Source: CAWACP01 sp963780655
Lineage (GTDB): Bacteria; Acidobacteriota; Terriglobia; Bryobacterales; Bryobacteraceae
Reading direction: 5' to 3'
Assembly: GCA_963780655.1 (NCBI GenBank)
Contig: CAWACP010000016.1
Coordinates: forward strand, 1-64,000
Length of the DNA: 64,000 bases
Part shown: in pieces, positions 1-8,768 of the stretch
How positions within the stretch are numbered: the first letter of the stretch is position 1
Layout: every line of letters starts with the position of its first letter
Notes under the pieces: generated by a model
The model's input: the letters and a program-made list of their open reading frames with translations, nothing else
Databases searched by the model: none
What the model was told of the DNA's origin: nothing
Made by a program: the position numbers and the translations under genes

Positions 1-25
1 GGTTCGATTCCCGTTAGCGCTACCA
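1..25 (+). tRNA. 3' end of a tRNA gene (cut by window edge)
   Basis: The window opens in the T arm of a tRNA: last two bases of the T-stem 5' strand, a 7-nt loop of TTCGATT type, the T-stem 3' strand CCCGT, a 7-nt acceptor strand TAGCGCT, discriminator A and an encoded CCA. The predicted partner acceptor strand is AGCGCTA. The anticodon lies outside the window, so the isotype cannot be called. Confidence 0.85.
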
Positions 26-194
26 ACTCTTTTAAAATCATCTACTTGCGAAATTGGTGTACAAGGTTGGCCCTGCAGGCAGTCCCCAAAAGACCGGGGC
101 GGGGCGTGATTCCATTTCCAATTCCTGCCGAATAGCTCGCCACAGGCCCGAAGCTCCGGGAGTTCTTGCGTCTCATCAGAACCTGGTTCTAAAT

Positions 195-439
195 TTCTCG
201 CCGCCTCGACCTCGGGTCCAGGCGCTTGGTGACAATCGGTCCCGGTCTGATGCCGCTTACGCGAATTCCCCGATGCTTCCAGCGAACGACCATAATCGTG
301 ACCTTCCTCCCCTCTGCCAGGATTTGCCTGGATGTTTCCAATCCGATCCGACTGTGCAGCCAGTAATCAGCGCGTGTTTGCCGTCGAGCAAACGGCCGCG
401 AAGGCCGAAGCGACCCGAGACCCTCGTTCGCCTCATCAA
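195..439 (-). pseudogene. Collapsed short-chain dehydrogenase (SDR) remnant
   Basis: Reading leftward from 439, the translation starts like an SDR, with a LLDGKHALITG stretch (Rossmann beta-1 and the start of the glycine loop). After a frameshift near 365 it continues as GLETSRQILAEG, typical of the following helix. It then jumps to GIRVSGIRPGPIVTKRLD, which resembles the SDR segment after the catalytic helix (usually V-PGPI-T). About 120 residues including the Tyr-x3-Lys catalytic core are missing. It is a dead relic. The bases between the tRNA and this remnant, and 440-667, hold nothing I can assign. Confidence 0.5.
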
Positions 440-667
440 GGAACTAACAATGCGGAGGCCATGGTCCTACCAGGATCGGCCCCAGGCAGCTAGAATTCGC
501 CATACTCGAGCGAGGCGGTAGGCGACCGTTGCAGTTCAGCCACTTCCAACCGGAAATCCAGGCGATCGAGGCATATCGCACGTTAATCGGCATGGCTAAC
601 CCATCGAGATCGCCGATCAATTCGTCAAATCGGCACGATCTGACGAAACAGCAGTACGGCACGTAAA

Positions 668-2224
668 CTACGATTCGGCGTTGCGTTCGCCTTTCTGCAC
701 CATCGACCAGCGCACGCGTTCGGCGATAAAGCCTGCGAAAGGCTCGATGTCGCCGTCGATGCTCGCACGGTCGAGCGCCGCAAGATATGCGTTGCGGTCC
801 TCGACGCGCACGACCGTCCAGGGATAGCCGCCGGAGGCAAGCATCGCATTCATCAGGAACCGCGCCATGCGTCCGTTGCCGTCGGGATACGGATGGATGT
901 AGCCGAAGAGCCAGTGCCCGAGAACCGCGCGCACGCCCGGCTCCCGTTCCTGTTCCAGCAGGTCGAGGAACGCGGGGATGGCGTCGCGCACGGCCTCCCA
1001 GCGCGGCGGCACGTATCGCGACGTGCGCAAGTAGACGGCGTCGTCGCGGTAGCCAGCGAGTGTGCGCGGCGGAAGAATACCCGCCGTCACGCAGGGCTGG
1101 AACAATTCGCGGTACCAGTCGCGGTGCGTGTTGCGGACAAGCTGTCCCGGATTGGCTCCACCAATGATCTCGCCGACATTCGCCTTCACGACCTGGAAAG
1201 CCTGCCAGTAGCCGCGCGCCGCGAGCGCGTCGCGGCTCTGCCGGTCGGCATCATGATGGTCGGGGTCCCAGTTTCCAACGCGGACGCGCTCGATCAATTC
1301 GGCGCAGACTCTGCAGCCTTCGATGGAGAGCGAGTGGTAGGCGTCGCTCTGATAGATGTCCTCGACGAAGCGCATGTAGCCGTCGGTGTCGGGCGGCAGC
1401 CCCGGCGGCGGCGGAAAGACATCGAGTACGCGCGCGCGCATTGACGCCCACATCGCCTGGATGCGTCCGACGATGGGCGGCGCCGCCGCCGCGGGCGCGG
1501 GTTCCGGCGCGCGGCCCGCGAAGGGATCGCTCTCGCGCACGTCGTAGCCCGCGGCCTTCATGGTGGTGACGATCTCGTCGGCGGCATCGCCCCGCCCCAA
1601 TCCGCGCAAGGCTCCGGCCAACCTGCCCGCCACCACGGTGTGGCCGCCGTCGAGCAGGCGGCGGAGCAACTCCAAGGCATCGCGCAGGCTGGCGAGCACG
1701 ACACGCGCCTCGATGGCATTGGCGGCAAGGAACGCCTCGGGCACGCGGACCAACGCGGCAGCGGTCGTGAACAGGTGCAGCACGTCCCGCACCGCCAGAT
1801 CGGCGGGCGGCGGCATCCGCGGGATTTTCAGGTCATAGAGGGACGTGCCGAAGAGCAACGGGATTTTGTGGTTGGTCGCCTTCGGGCTGTGAATGATGAC
1901 CTGTGTGGGGATGACGGTTTTCTCGGCATGGAGCAGGAGGGACTGCTCGGGCGAGAGGTGCCAGTCGTAGCCGAAGCGCTCGTTGCAGTAGCGCGCGCAG
2001 AATTCCCAGAAGGAGGCGAACCACGACGTGCTGTCGCCGTCGCGCGTGCCAGGGCTGGTGGAGATCAGCCATCCCTTGCTAACCTCCTGGAGAAACCCAT
2101 TCTGAAGCAGGCGCTCGCGGTGGAGGCGGCTGAAGTCCTGGGACTGGAACACCCGCCGTCCGTTCCTCTGCAGGTCGCGAAGGACGGTGAGCGATGCCGC
2201 AAGTTTTTCATGGGGAGTTGCCAT
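668..2224 (-). CDS. Fic family protein with N-terminal AbiEi-like region
   Basis: Protein of 518 aa. Residues 444-455 carry the full Fic active-site motif HPYPDGNGRMAR, with catalytic H444, the acidic D448 and R452/R455, so the enzyme should transfer AMP or a similar nucleotide moiety to a target protein. An S-x3-E-G motif at 298-303 matches the inhibitory helix of Fic proteins, placed before the Fic core (class II arrangement), so activity is probably self-restrained. Residues 1-60 resemble the winged-helix N-terminus of AbiEi-type antitoxins (short helices, then LQEVSKGWLI). The central 100-240 region is of unknown role, and an Ala/Pro linker follows at about 240-250. No separate antitoxin gene is adjacent. 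The start is supported only by a weak AAGG. A 24-bp repeat array lies just upstream and could be an operator. The target is unknown. Confidence 0.88.
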   Translation of the reverse strand: MATPHEKLAASLTVLRDLQRNGRRVFQSQDFSRLHRERLLQNGFLQEVSKGWLISTSPGTRDGDSTSWFASFWEFCARYCNERFGYDWHLSPEQSLLLHAEKTVIPTQVIIHSPKATNHKIPLLFGTSLYDLKIPRMPPPADLAVRDVLHLFTTAAALVRVPEAFLAANAIEARVVLASLRDALELLRRLLDGGHTVVAGRLAGALRGLGRGDAADEIVTTMKAAGYDVRESDPFAGRAPEPAPAAAAPPIVGRIQAMWASMRARVLDVFPPPPGLPPDTDGYMRFVEDIYQSDAYHSLSIEGCRVCAELIERVRVGNWDPDHHDADRQSRDALAARGYWQAFQVVKANVGEIIGGANPGQLVRNTHRDWYRELFQPCVTAGILPPRTLAGYRDDAVYLRTSRYVPPRWEAVRDAIPAFLDLLEQEREPGVRAVLGHWLFGYIHPYPDGNGRMARFLMNAMLASGGYPWTVVRVEDRNAYLAALDRASIDGDIEPFAGFIAERVRWSMVQKGERNAES

Positions 2225-2271
2225 AGCGCCTTGCCTTCGACGTACGAATCCAAGCCTTTATTGCCGTACGT

Positions 2272-2367
2272 CTACAAGCAGATCATGTCGCACATATACA
2301 AGCAACTAGTGCTGCATCTAGACAAGCGGATGATGCTGCATCAATATAAGCGGATGCTGTCGGTAAT
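2272..2367. repeat. Four degenerate 24-bp tandem repeats upstream of the fic gene
   Basis: Four contiguous 24-bp units start at 2272, 2296, 2320 and 2344. The shared core is a (t/a)-a-c/t-AAGC-(a/g) block followed by a TG-rich half that ends GCTGCATC in units 2 and 3. The array ends about 50 bp before the fic start codon, in its leader region. Either orientation is possible for a binding protein. On the plus strand the same bases would encode four octapeptides of the form (Y/D)K(Q/R)xxxHx, but no plausible gene surrounds them. An operator array read by the Fic N-terminal HTH-like domain is an inference. Confidence 0.7.
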
Positions 2368-2769
2368 GTAGATACATCAATTCTATCAATTGCTTATAAA
2401 AAACGCCTTGGGCCGTAATCGGGCCTTAGAGGCTCGCTTCCCTGTGCGGACAGAGCCCCGGGAATGCCTCAGCGCATCCGATATTGCTGCGCGGTCCGGC
2501 AACAACGGCGGAACGATAGCAACCACCATCACCTCCGCCGCAACCACCACGATCACCACGACGGCGACAAGCACAACTACGATGACGACAACGATCACAT
2601 CGACATCGACGACATCCGCATCCACTCCCTCCTCCTCCTCCCCCGTCACCCCAACCAAACCCACACGCCATCAAACCGAAACGTCCTGCTCTCATCTCCG
2701 CGTGTCCCGCATGCGAGCAACAAGGGCCGGACGAACGCGAGGGAGCCGTCCCGCCAGGCCACCCCTCGG
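2368..2769. other. Non-coding stretch with triplet low-complexity tract
   Basis: No gene is convincing here. Positions about 2518-2640 form a low-complexity tract built from ACC, ATC, GAC and ACG triplets. It produces artificial Thr-rich, His/Asp-rich and Val-rich translations in different frames. None has a ribosome binding site or a recognisable domain. Confidence 0.6.
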
Positions 2770-3236
2770 TGGACACTCAAAACCGGCCATTGATGGACAC
2801 CTGAAAACCGGCCAACGGAAATAGCAGTCGGGACATTGTTGCGGACCGGGCGGTTAGGCTCGGTCAGGTGAGCAATGTCTTGAACGAAGAGAAGAAACAA
2901 CAAGTCATCGCGCTGGGGCGGCTGGGCTGGAGCCTGCGGCGCATCGAGGCAGCTACGGGGGTCCGGCGCGAGACTGCCGCCAGTTACCTGCGTGCAGCCG
3001 GGATTCCCCTTCGGCCATCCGGCGGTTGGGGACGATCCGAACCAAAACCGGCCAATGAGGTGTCCACCGGCTCGGCTGCGGAGATCATTCGGGAATCTGC
3101 GGAAGAAACGGCTCAACGAGCAAAACCATGGCTCTGCAGGCGCGATCAGGGTACACGCGTTCGAACCGCCCATGCGTTGAGCCCGGCACCGGCGTGCTGG
3201 TCGGGTTGGTTGTGGCTGCGGGCGCATTGATTCACC
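2770..3236 (+). mobile_element. IS21-family element remnant (left end and start of istA)
   Basis: Two copies of a TGGACAC..AAAACCGGCCA motif lie at 2770-2789 and 2794-2814. Multiple short terminal repeats of this kind are typical of IS21-family ends. They are followed at 2868 (GTG start) by an ORF whose first 65 residues match the IstA transposase N-terminus: an HTH with the segments LNEEKKQQVIALGRLGWS and RRIEAATGVRRETA, then a GGWGR stretch. Homology fades after about residue 70 and the ORF stops at 3230. The DDE catalytic region and istB are absent, so the element cannot move by itself. Confidence 0.7.
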
Positions 3237-3307
3237 GGGCGAGGAGACGTCGAACATTCTGCGCCGGAAACATGGGCATCACGAACGGAATCGTGCGCTG
3301 AAGAATT

Positions 3308-3410
3308 GCTTCAATGGGGCCGCGATCACCATCGCGGAAATCGTGCCACCGTACTGCCCAACCTGGGCTGACAAGCTTCAATGGAGCCGCGATCGCGTGA
3401 TCGCGCAAAT
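3308..3410. CRISPR. Degenerate two-repeat CRISPR-like remnant
   Basis: Two repeats occur at 3308-3341 and 3375-3410, 67 bp apart start to start. Both begin GCTTCAATGG and run into GCCGCGATC, and both end in AAAT. Each contains a perfect 7-bp hairpin with a 4-base loop: CCGCGAT/ATCGCGG in the first, CGCGATC/GATCGCG in the second. The stem is thus preserved although its sequence differs. The 33-bp interval would be one spacer. Layout and the GCTTCAATGG(G)GCC opening resemble 36-bp CRISPR repeats. No cas gene is in the window and no third clear copy exists, so this is at best a relic or an orphan. Confidence 0.4.
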
Positions 3411-3759
3411 GACGGGGTGACGCAGGAATCGAATCCGTCGTCGGTTTCCGACGCCAAAGAAAGATCGAGATCGAGACCGAGAGCCTCCGCCTTCTTCATG
3501 CGACCGGAGCCGATGACCACGGGCGCCTTCCGCAAGGGGGGCAGCACGGGAACACGTGCCGGACCGGCTCGTGCGCGACGCGAGCACTGACCCTTCAGGC
3601 GAGAAGTGGCCATGCGCTCGGTATCCTGCGTTGGAATTCGGCAGGACCTCGATCGCGACTTCCGCGATTCAGCCTGGTGTGTCGGCCGCATGGTAAGGCG
3701 TCCATGCCGCCCTCGCTGAGCGTCGAACAATCCAGTAATCTCGATCCTCTGCTGCGGGC
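3411..3759. other. 349-bp stretch without a recognisable gene
   Basis: Short ORFs exist on both strands but none has a domain, a ribosome binding site or compositional support. An Arg/Ser- or Leu/Asp-rich translation around 3450-3490 comes from a GATCGAGATCGAGACCGAGA microrepeat. Confidence 0.5.
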
Positions 3760-6405
3760 TCACGGAATCCTTCGCTTCAGCTCATCAAGGAAGTTCTGCA
3801 GGAAGGTCACGTGTACCGTTCCCTTGTCAGGACCCGTGGTTTCGGGCATGGGGAACACCGCGAAGCGCTTCCCGTCCGGATGCAGGGTCAGGTTCGACGT
3901 ACCGGTAAAAAAGAGCTGCTTGTCGGACCAAACGCGCGGCTTGCCGGGCACGAACGAATCGCCATTTACGGTGTAATCCACCACCATGATGCGGTTGGCC
4001 GCCGTCTCGTAGAATAGTTCCCGGCCGTTGTTGGACCAGAGTCCGTACAGCCCGCCTCCTGTCGAAATCTGCCATTTGCCGCCGCGCCCGGCTGGGAAGG
4101 GACGCACGTAGATCTCGAACGTTCCCGATTCGTCGGACCGGTAAGCGATCCATCGTCCGTCGGGTGAAAACATCGGCAAATACTCATTGGCCGGTGTTAC
4201 CAGAAATGGCTCTGGCTTGCCGGCCTTGACGTGGTCGGGATCGCTCGTGTCCAGAGGCAGCGTCCAGATGTCGTTACCGGTGTCTGGATCGCTGAGGCGG
4301 AAGTAGGCGAGGCGCCGGCCGTCGGGAGAGAAAGACCACGGAACGGCGTTGTTTTGAGCCAGTTGAGCCACGAGGATCTGCTGTGGTTCGCCGGAGCCGT
4401 CGCTGCGGTCCCACCAGATCCCGTAACCGCCGCCTTTCGACAGCGAGGCGATGTGCTTCCCATCGGGGGTCCAGACCGGTATCGACGCCTGCCCCCCAAA
4501 GGTGAGACGCGTCATCGTCTCCCGCTCCATCTCATACACGTAGATATCGGTGCCGCTGCTTGTAGTCAGCCCCACCGCCAGCCGGCGCCCGTCCGGCGAA
4601 AACCGCGGGTTGCTGTATGCATTTGGGGTGGGTATCAGAGGCGGCGTGTTTCCGGAACTGTCGAGCCACGCCACCGGCCAGGTTTGAGCCGCCCCTTTGC
4701 CTGCCAGGTACACCAGGGTTCCGTGTCCGTCGGGCGCCGCGGACAAGTCGAACTGGCCGCCGCCCATGATCGGGCTTGCGGCCACATCCTCCAGGAGCGG
4801 TACGGGTGTGCCTTGCACCTCCAGCCGGCCGGGGTCGAAACGTACGCCGAACAGCACGCCCTGATGCAGGTACACCAGATAGCCGCGGTTTCCGTTCGCA
4901 GGCAGGTACCGGCCGAAATATCCGTCGGCGATCAGCGTTTTGGTCACGCCGCTCTTTAACGGCGCTGCTCCGATGCTGGCATTCTCCATTCCGAGTACAA
5001 CGGAAGAGGCGGTGAAGAGAACTGCCTGGCCTCCCGGCAGCATCTGGGGCCAGCGGTGGGTTGAGTGGCTTTTGCCCAGCTTCGTAAACAGCTGTGGGTT
5101 TCCCCCGGCGGCAGGGACCCGGAACAGACCAGATTGCTGGTTCAGCGTCACGATTATTGTTCCGTCTTCTCCCCAGGTGGCCCCAAGACCGAATGGGACA
5201 GCGCACAGAGCCACCGGCGCGCCGCCCAGGACAGAGATCTTTTTGAGCTTTCCATCCGCGAAGAAACCGACCCATTGGCTGTCGGGAGAGAAGAACGGAT
5301 CATGACCGTCTTCCGTGCCGGGCAGCAGCGTCGCTTCCGGCTGGTCCAGCAGCCGGGTGGCAAGCTGCGGTTTGCCATCCTGACCTCGCGCCGGGTAGAC
5401 AAGCCGGCGGCCGTCGGGCGAGATGGCGACGGTGAGATTGAGACCCGTCACAGCGTCCGGCCCCAGGTCGACGTTCAATCGTGTCAAGAGAGACTCGACC
5501 GGCCGCGTGGCGCGCCACGCGATCCACGAGGCGCCGGCGGCGATGATCGCCAGCGCCACGATCACCGCCATACTGACACGCGACCGTGAAGGAGCGGTCT
5601 GCCCCGTATCCTCCAGCAAATCCCAGGCATCGCTGATGTCCCGCAGCCGCTTCCGCGGATCTTTCTCCAGACAACGGTGGACCAGCCGCCGCACCTTCAG
5701 GGGCACTCTCGTAAGGTCCGGCTCCTCCCTGAGCACCGCCGCCAGCGTGTCCGAAACCGTCTCGCCCTTGAAAAGACGCCGACCCGTCAGCATCTCGTAC
5801 AACACCACGCCGAACGCCCAGATATCGGCGCGCTTGTCCACCACGCGGCAGCGTGCCTGTTCCGGCGCCATGTATCCCGCAGTGCCGAGAATCACTCCCG
5901 CACGCGTGGGCGAGGCCGTCAGAGTGGCGGAATCCCCGACGCCGCCCGCCGACACTGACTCCTGCGCCTTAGCCAATCCAAAGTCCAGCACCTTGACCAC
6001 GCCGGCGTGAGTCACCATGATGTTGCCCGGCTTCAAATCCCGATGGACGATGCCCTTCTCGTGGGCCGCTTCCAGCGCATCAGCGATCTGGCGGGCGTAA
6101 TCGAGCGCCGTTTCGAGCGGCAGCGGACCTTTCAGGGTCTCGCCTTCGACCAGCTCCATGATGAGCGCCCGATCCTCGATGCCGTAAATCGCCGCGATGT
6201 TCGGATGATTCAGCGACGCCAGTACCTGCGCTTCGCGCGTGAAGCGCGCCATGCGTTCCGCGTCGTGTGCGAACGCGTCCGACAGGATTTTGATGGCCAC
6301 GTCCCGGTTGAGCCTGGTGTCGGTAGCGCGCCACACCTCGCCCATGCCGCCCTCACCGAGGCTGGTGGTAATCCGGTAGTGCGCGATGGACTGCTGTGGA
6401 GTCAT
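3760..6405 (-). CDS. Membrane Ser/Thr protein kinase with PD40 propeller sensor domain
   Basis: Protein of 881 aa if it starts at the internal ATG at 6405 (MTPQQSIAHYRI). The longer frame from 6432 adds nine unlikely residues. The kinase domain spans about residues 8-265: glycine loop GEGGMGEV, VAIK lysine K39, catalytic HRDLKPGN (D123), DFG (D141) and a GYMAPEQ activation segment. One transmembrane helix follows at about 280-300 (VIVALAIIAAGASWIAW). The remaining 580 residues hold repeated SPDGRRLA/SPDGRWIAY blocks, i.e. PD40/TolB-like beta-propeller blades, presumably outside the cytoplasmic membrane. This architecture is common in Acidobacteria and is assumed to couple an extracytoplasmic signal to cytoplasmic phosphorylation. 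Substrate and ligand are unknown. No partner gene is adjacent. Confidence 0.92.
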   Translation of the reverse strand: MTPQQSIAHYRITTSLGEGGMGEVWRATDTRLNRDVAIKILSDAFAHDAERMARFTREAQVLASLNHPNIAAIYGIEDRALIMELVEGETLKGPLPLETALDYARQIADALEAAHEKGIVHRDLKPGNIMVTHAGVVKVLDFGLAKAQESVSAGGVGDSATLTASPTRAGVILGTAGYMAPEQARCRVVDKRADIWAFGVVLYEMLTGRRLFKGETVSDTLAAVLREEPDLTRVPLKVRRLVHRCLEKDPRKRLRDISDAWDLLEDTGQTAPSRSRVSMAVIVALAIIAAGASWIAWRATRPVESLLTRLNVDLGPDAVTGLNLTVAISPDGRRLVYPARGQDGKPQLATRLLDQPEATLLPGTEDGHDPFFSPDSQWVGFFADGKLKKISVLGGAPVALCAVPFGLGATWGEDGTIIVTLNQQSGLFRVPAAGGNPQLFTKLGKSHSTHRWPQMLPGGQAVLFTASSVVLGMENASIGAAPLKSGVTKTLIADGYFGRYLPANGNRGYLVYLHQGVLFGVRFDPGRLEVQGTPVPLLEDVAASPIMGGGQFDLSAAPDGHGTLVYLAGKGAAQTWPVAWLDSSGNTPPLIPTPNAYSNPRFSPDGRRLAVGLTTSSGTDIYVYEMERETMTRLTFGGQASIPVWTPDGKHIASLSKGGGYGIWWDRSDGSGEPQQILVAQLAQNNAVPWSFSPDGRRLAYFRLSDPDTGNDIWTLPLDTSDPDHVKAGKPEPFLVTPANEYLPMFSPDGRWIAYRSDESGTFEIYVRPFPAGRGGKWQISTGGGLYGLWSNNGRELFYETAANRIMVVDYTVNGDSFVPGKPRVWSDKQLFFTGTSNLTLHPDGKRFAVFPMPETTGPDKGTVHVTFLQNFLDELKRRIP

Positions 6406-6449
6406 CTTGATGGATTTCACGCATCGTATCACTTTCCGGCCGAATCACA

Positions 6450-6545
6450 CGCCACTCGGAGATGGGCGCGATGAAATCGACGGGAAGGCCTTGTCGCCGG
6501 TCGACGATCTTGCCGCCGCGCAGGTGAAATAGGTTCACGGCCATC
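6450..6545 (-). pseudogene. Short uvrC-like fragment
   Basis: About 24 codons reading MAVNLFHLRGGKIVDRR then a few more resemble the internal segment of UvrC nuclease subunits that contains an (V)xxF-x-RGGK-(L/V)-x-(D/G)R pattern. Homology ends abruptly, and the frame overlaps the start of the neighbouring kinase gene. It can only be a relic. The match is by recollection of the family and is short, so an unrelated origin is possible. Confidence 0.3.
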
Positions 6546-6576
6546 GCAGGGCCGAGCGTTGGCTACCGATAACACG

Positions 6577-6600
6577 TCACAACGCCACACGGCGTTGTGA
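6577..6600. repeat. Perfect 10-bp hairpin
   Basis: TCACAACGCC and GGCGTTGTGA flank a 4-base ACAC loop. No U-tract follows on either strand, so it is not a canonical intrinsic terminator. It sits between the beta-helix gene's 3' end and the kinase gene's 5' end, both on the minus strand. Confidence 0.6.
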
Positions 6601-6753
6601 AAGCGGCGCCCGTTGCGTGCAACGCCGTGGACGTGAAGCCGGCCGCTGATTCAACATTGCGGCGCGAGGTTTATAGCCCCTGATTATCGGATTGTGGCGA
6701 GGCTTTCTTTCGCTCGGCTGCAAAATTCTGCTCTCGCTTTGCGCGGAAGGAGG

Positions 6754-8768
6754 TCAGTTCTCAATGCGGACGGTCACGCCAGTCTGCGCGGAGACACCTC
6801 CCACGCTGACCTCCAGCGGAACGGCATCGCCACTGGGCGCGCTCGCCGGGACACAGGCATTCACCTGCGTCACGCCGGCAAAGATCAGTCCTGCCCAGTT
6901 TTCGGAACATCCGCTCGAAACTCCGCCCATTTGCACACTCACCGGTGCAGCGGGTGTCGGGAACAGTGGCGCAATCGGCAAACGGCCGTCGTCCCACGGC
7001 GCGGTCGTCTGTCCCTCACCAGTAATGAAAAACGTGAGATAGCTCCCGCGCGCCGCGCCCCGGTCCTTGTTGTAGGCCACGGTTCCATCGGCATACGAAT
7101 TGATGGCCACCGCCTGCCCCGTTCCGCCCGAATAGCAGTAAATGCCCGGCGCCGCGCTCCTTACCGGTATCGCCAGCGGCTGGCTCCTCAGACCGGCATA
7201 TTGCACTTGCACCCTGGTCGTTCCGGATATTCCATACGGAGCCACGGCGCTGACCTGCTGGTGGTACGAATAGATCATGGGCGCGGCTATGCTATCGAAG
7301 TACACACGCGTGGCGCCCACCTCCACGGGCAGATACCCGTCCGTCCCGTAGCTGGCCTTCGCGATCGGGGTTGGCCCGAAGCCGGTTCCGAAGATGGTCA
7401 CGAGTTCGCCGGGCGAAATGCCCCCCCTACGTAGCTGGCGGCGTTTACCACTCCCGCGACCGGAAACCCGACGCTGGCGCTGATCACCGAATCGTAGGCG
7501 CCCCGGTTCACGGCTCCCGGTTGTTGCGGGCGCGGGAGGCCTTCCAGATCGTCCGGCGAAGCCAGCGCGAGGCTGCCGGAACGCGCCGCGGGGCTACCGC
7601 TGAGCAAATGGAAATCGGAAGTGAAAGGATCTGTGTCTCGTATGTTGAACTGTGGATCCGCGTTGAGGTCGTCCGCTCCGGAGGTGGCATTAACGGGACC
7701 GTTCCAGTACACGTTGTAATCGCACTGCACGCTGGCGCTCCCGTAATTCTCCACAGCGGTTCCGGTGGCGGCGGTCTCTATTACGTTATTCCATACGTTC
7801 ACGGAGCCAGACTGGTTGATGAAGACGTCCGCGTACTTCACCACAAGCCCATTCCCGAACACTGTATTGTTCCGAAACGTGATGTTATCGCTCTGGTAGG
7901 CGAGGAGGCCGGCCCCGCCATTGTTCACGGAGAGATTGTTTTCCACAAGGAACCCTCCCCCGTAGGGCCCAATGTTGTCCGAACCGGGCTGGTTGTTACG
8001 CGAGGTGTCGATGATGATCCCGTCGCCATCGGTGAGCTGCCCCGTGCCCATCCAGGGGACCAGCGAGCGGTTGTCGAACACTCGATTGCGACGGACGATC
8101 GTGCGCGGCGCCGGCCCGTTATCGTAGTTCCACGATTGGAAGACCGAAATGCCGCTGTTACCATAGCGGGAATACCAGGCCGTCTCGTGAATGAAGTTGT
8201 CTTCGATGGTCACGTAGTCGGCCTCGGCCGTGCCGATACCGCCGCCCGGAAAATCATAAACTTCGTTGCGAGCGACCAGAATGTGATGAGGCTTGTTCGC
8301 ACCATCCTCGCGCCCGTCGATGCTGATTCCGTTCCCGTTGCAGGCGGGATCCGGTGTGGTCTGCCGAGCCTGGGCCGTACATTGGGCGAGCGTAACATTC
8401 TGACGGTTTCCCTGAAGACGGAACCCCGATATTTCGATATAAGATGCTCCACCATGCACCTCGACGGCGTTCCAGGCTGTTCCGGCGTAGATTTTGGGCT
8501 GGTGGCCGGGGTAGGCACGGTAGACAATCCACGCGTTTGCAGTACCGCTGCGCGTGATGTCGAGAACGACGCATCCGTTGCAGGTGCTGTACACGCCGTT
8601 CATCGCATAGACGACGTCGCCGCGCTGCGTCTTGTTCGCAGCAGTCTGAAGGGTTCGGAATGCGTCGCGCTCGGTCACGCCGCTATTCGAATCGTCTCCC
8701 GACCCGCTGACGTACCAGGTTGCGCCGCGGGAGGAGACGGCGACGGCCAGCAGAGCGAGAAAGCGCAT
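6754..8768 (-). pseudogene. Secreted parallel beta-helix protein with TIGR03437 C-terminus, split by a frameshift
   Basis: Two overlapping frames together make one protein of about 670 aa. The first (8768 to 7398) has a signal peptide (MRFLALLAVAVSSRG), then WYVSGSGDDSNSG and right-handed beta-helix coils rich in NN and IxxN repeats, as in pectate-lyase-like proteins. It stops just inside GVVNAASYVGG, the hallmark opening of the TIGR03437 domain. The second frame (7401 to 6754) continues that domain exactly (VTIFGTGFGPTP). The break is at a run of seven G (minus strand) near 7422-7428. One extra G would restore GGGISPGELVTIFG. This may be a genuine lesion, a sequencing error or a slippage site. 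The likely role is an exported polysaccharide-binding or -cleaving protein; no catalytic residues can be assigned. Confidence 0.8.

Noticed and set aside
1..25. Assigning an isotype to the tRNA
   Set aside because: The anticodon is outside the window and the acceptor strand alone does not identify it.
2770..3066. A 300-bp MITE-like element bounded by TGGACAC and GTGTCCA
   Set aside because: The right GTGTCCA lies inside the IstA-like coding frame where the family normally has a Val-Ser-Thr-type segment, so the inverted pair is probably chance.
3236..3271. Possible third CRISPR-like repeat ending CGCCGGAAAC
   Set aside because: Only the last ten bases resemble the repeat end; the GCTTCAATGG half is missing, so it was not included in the array.
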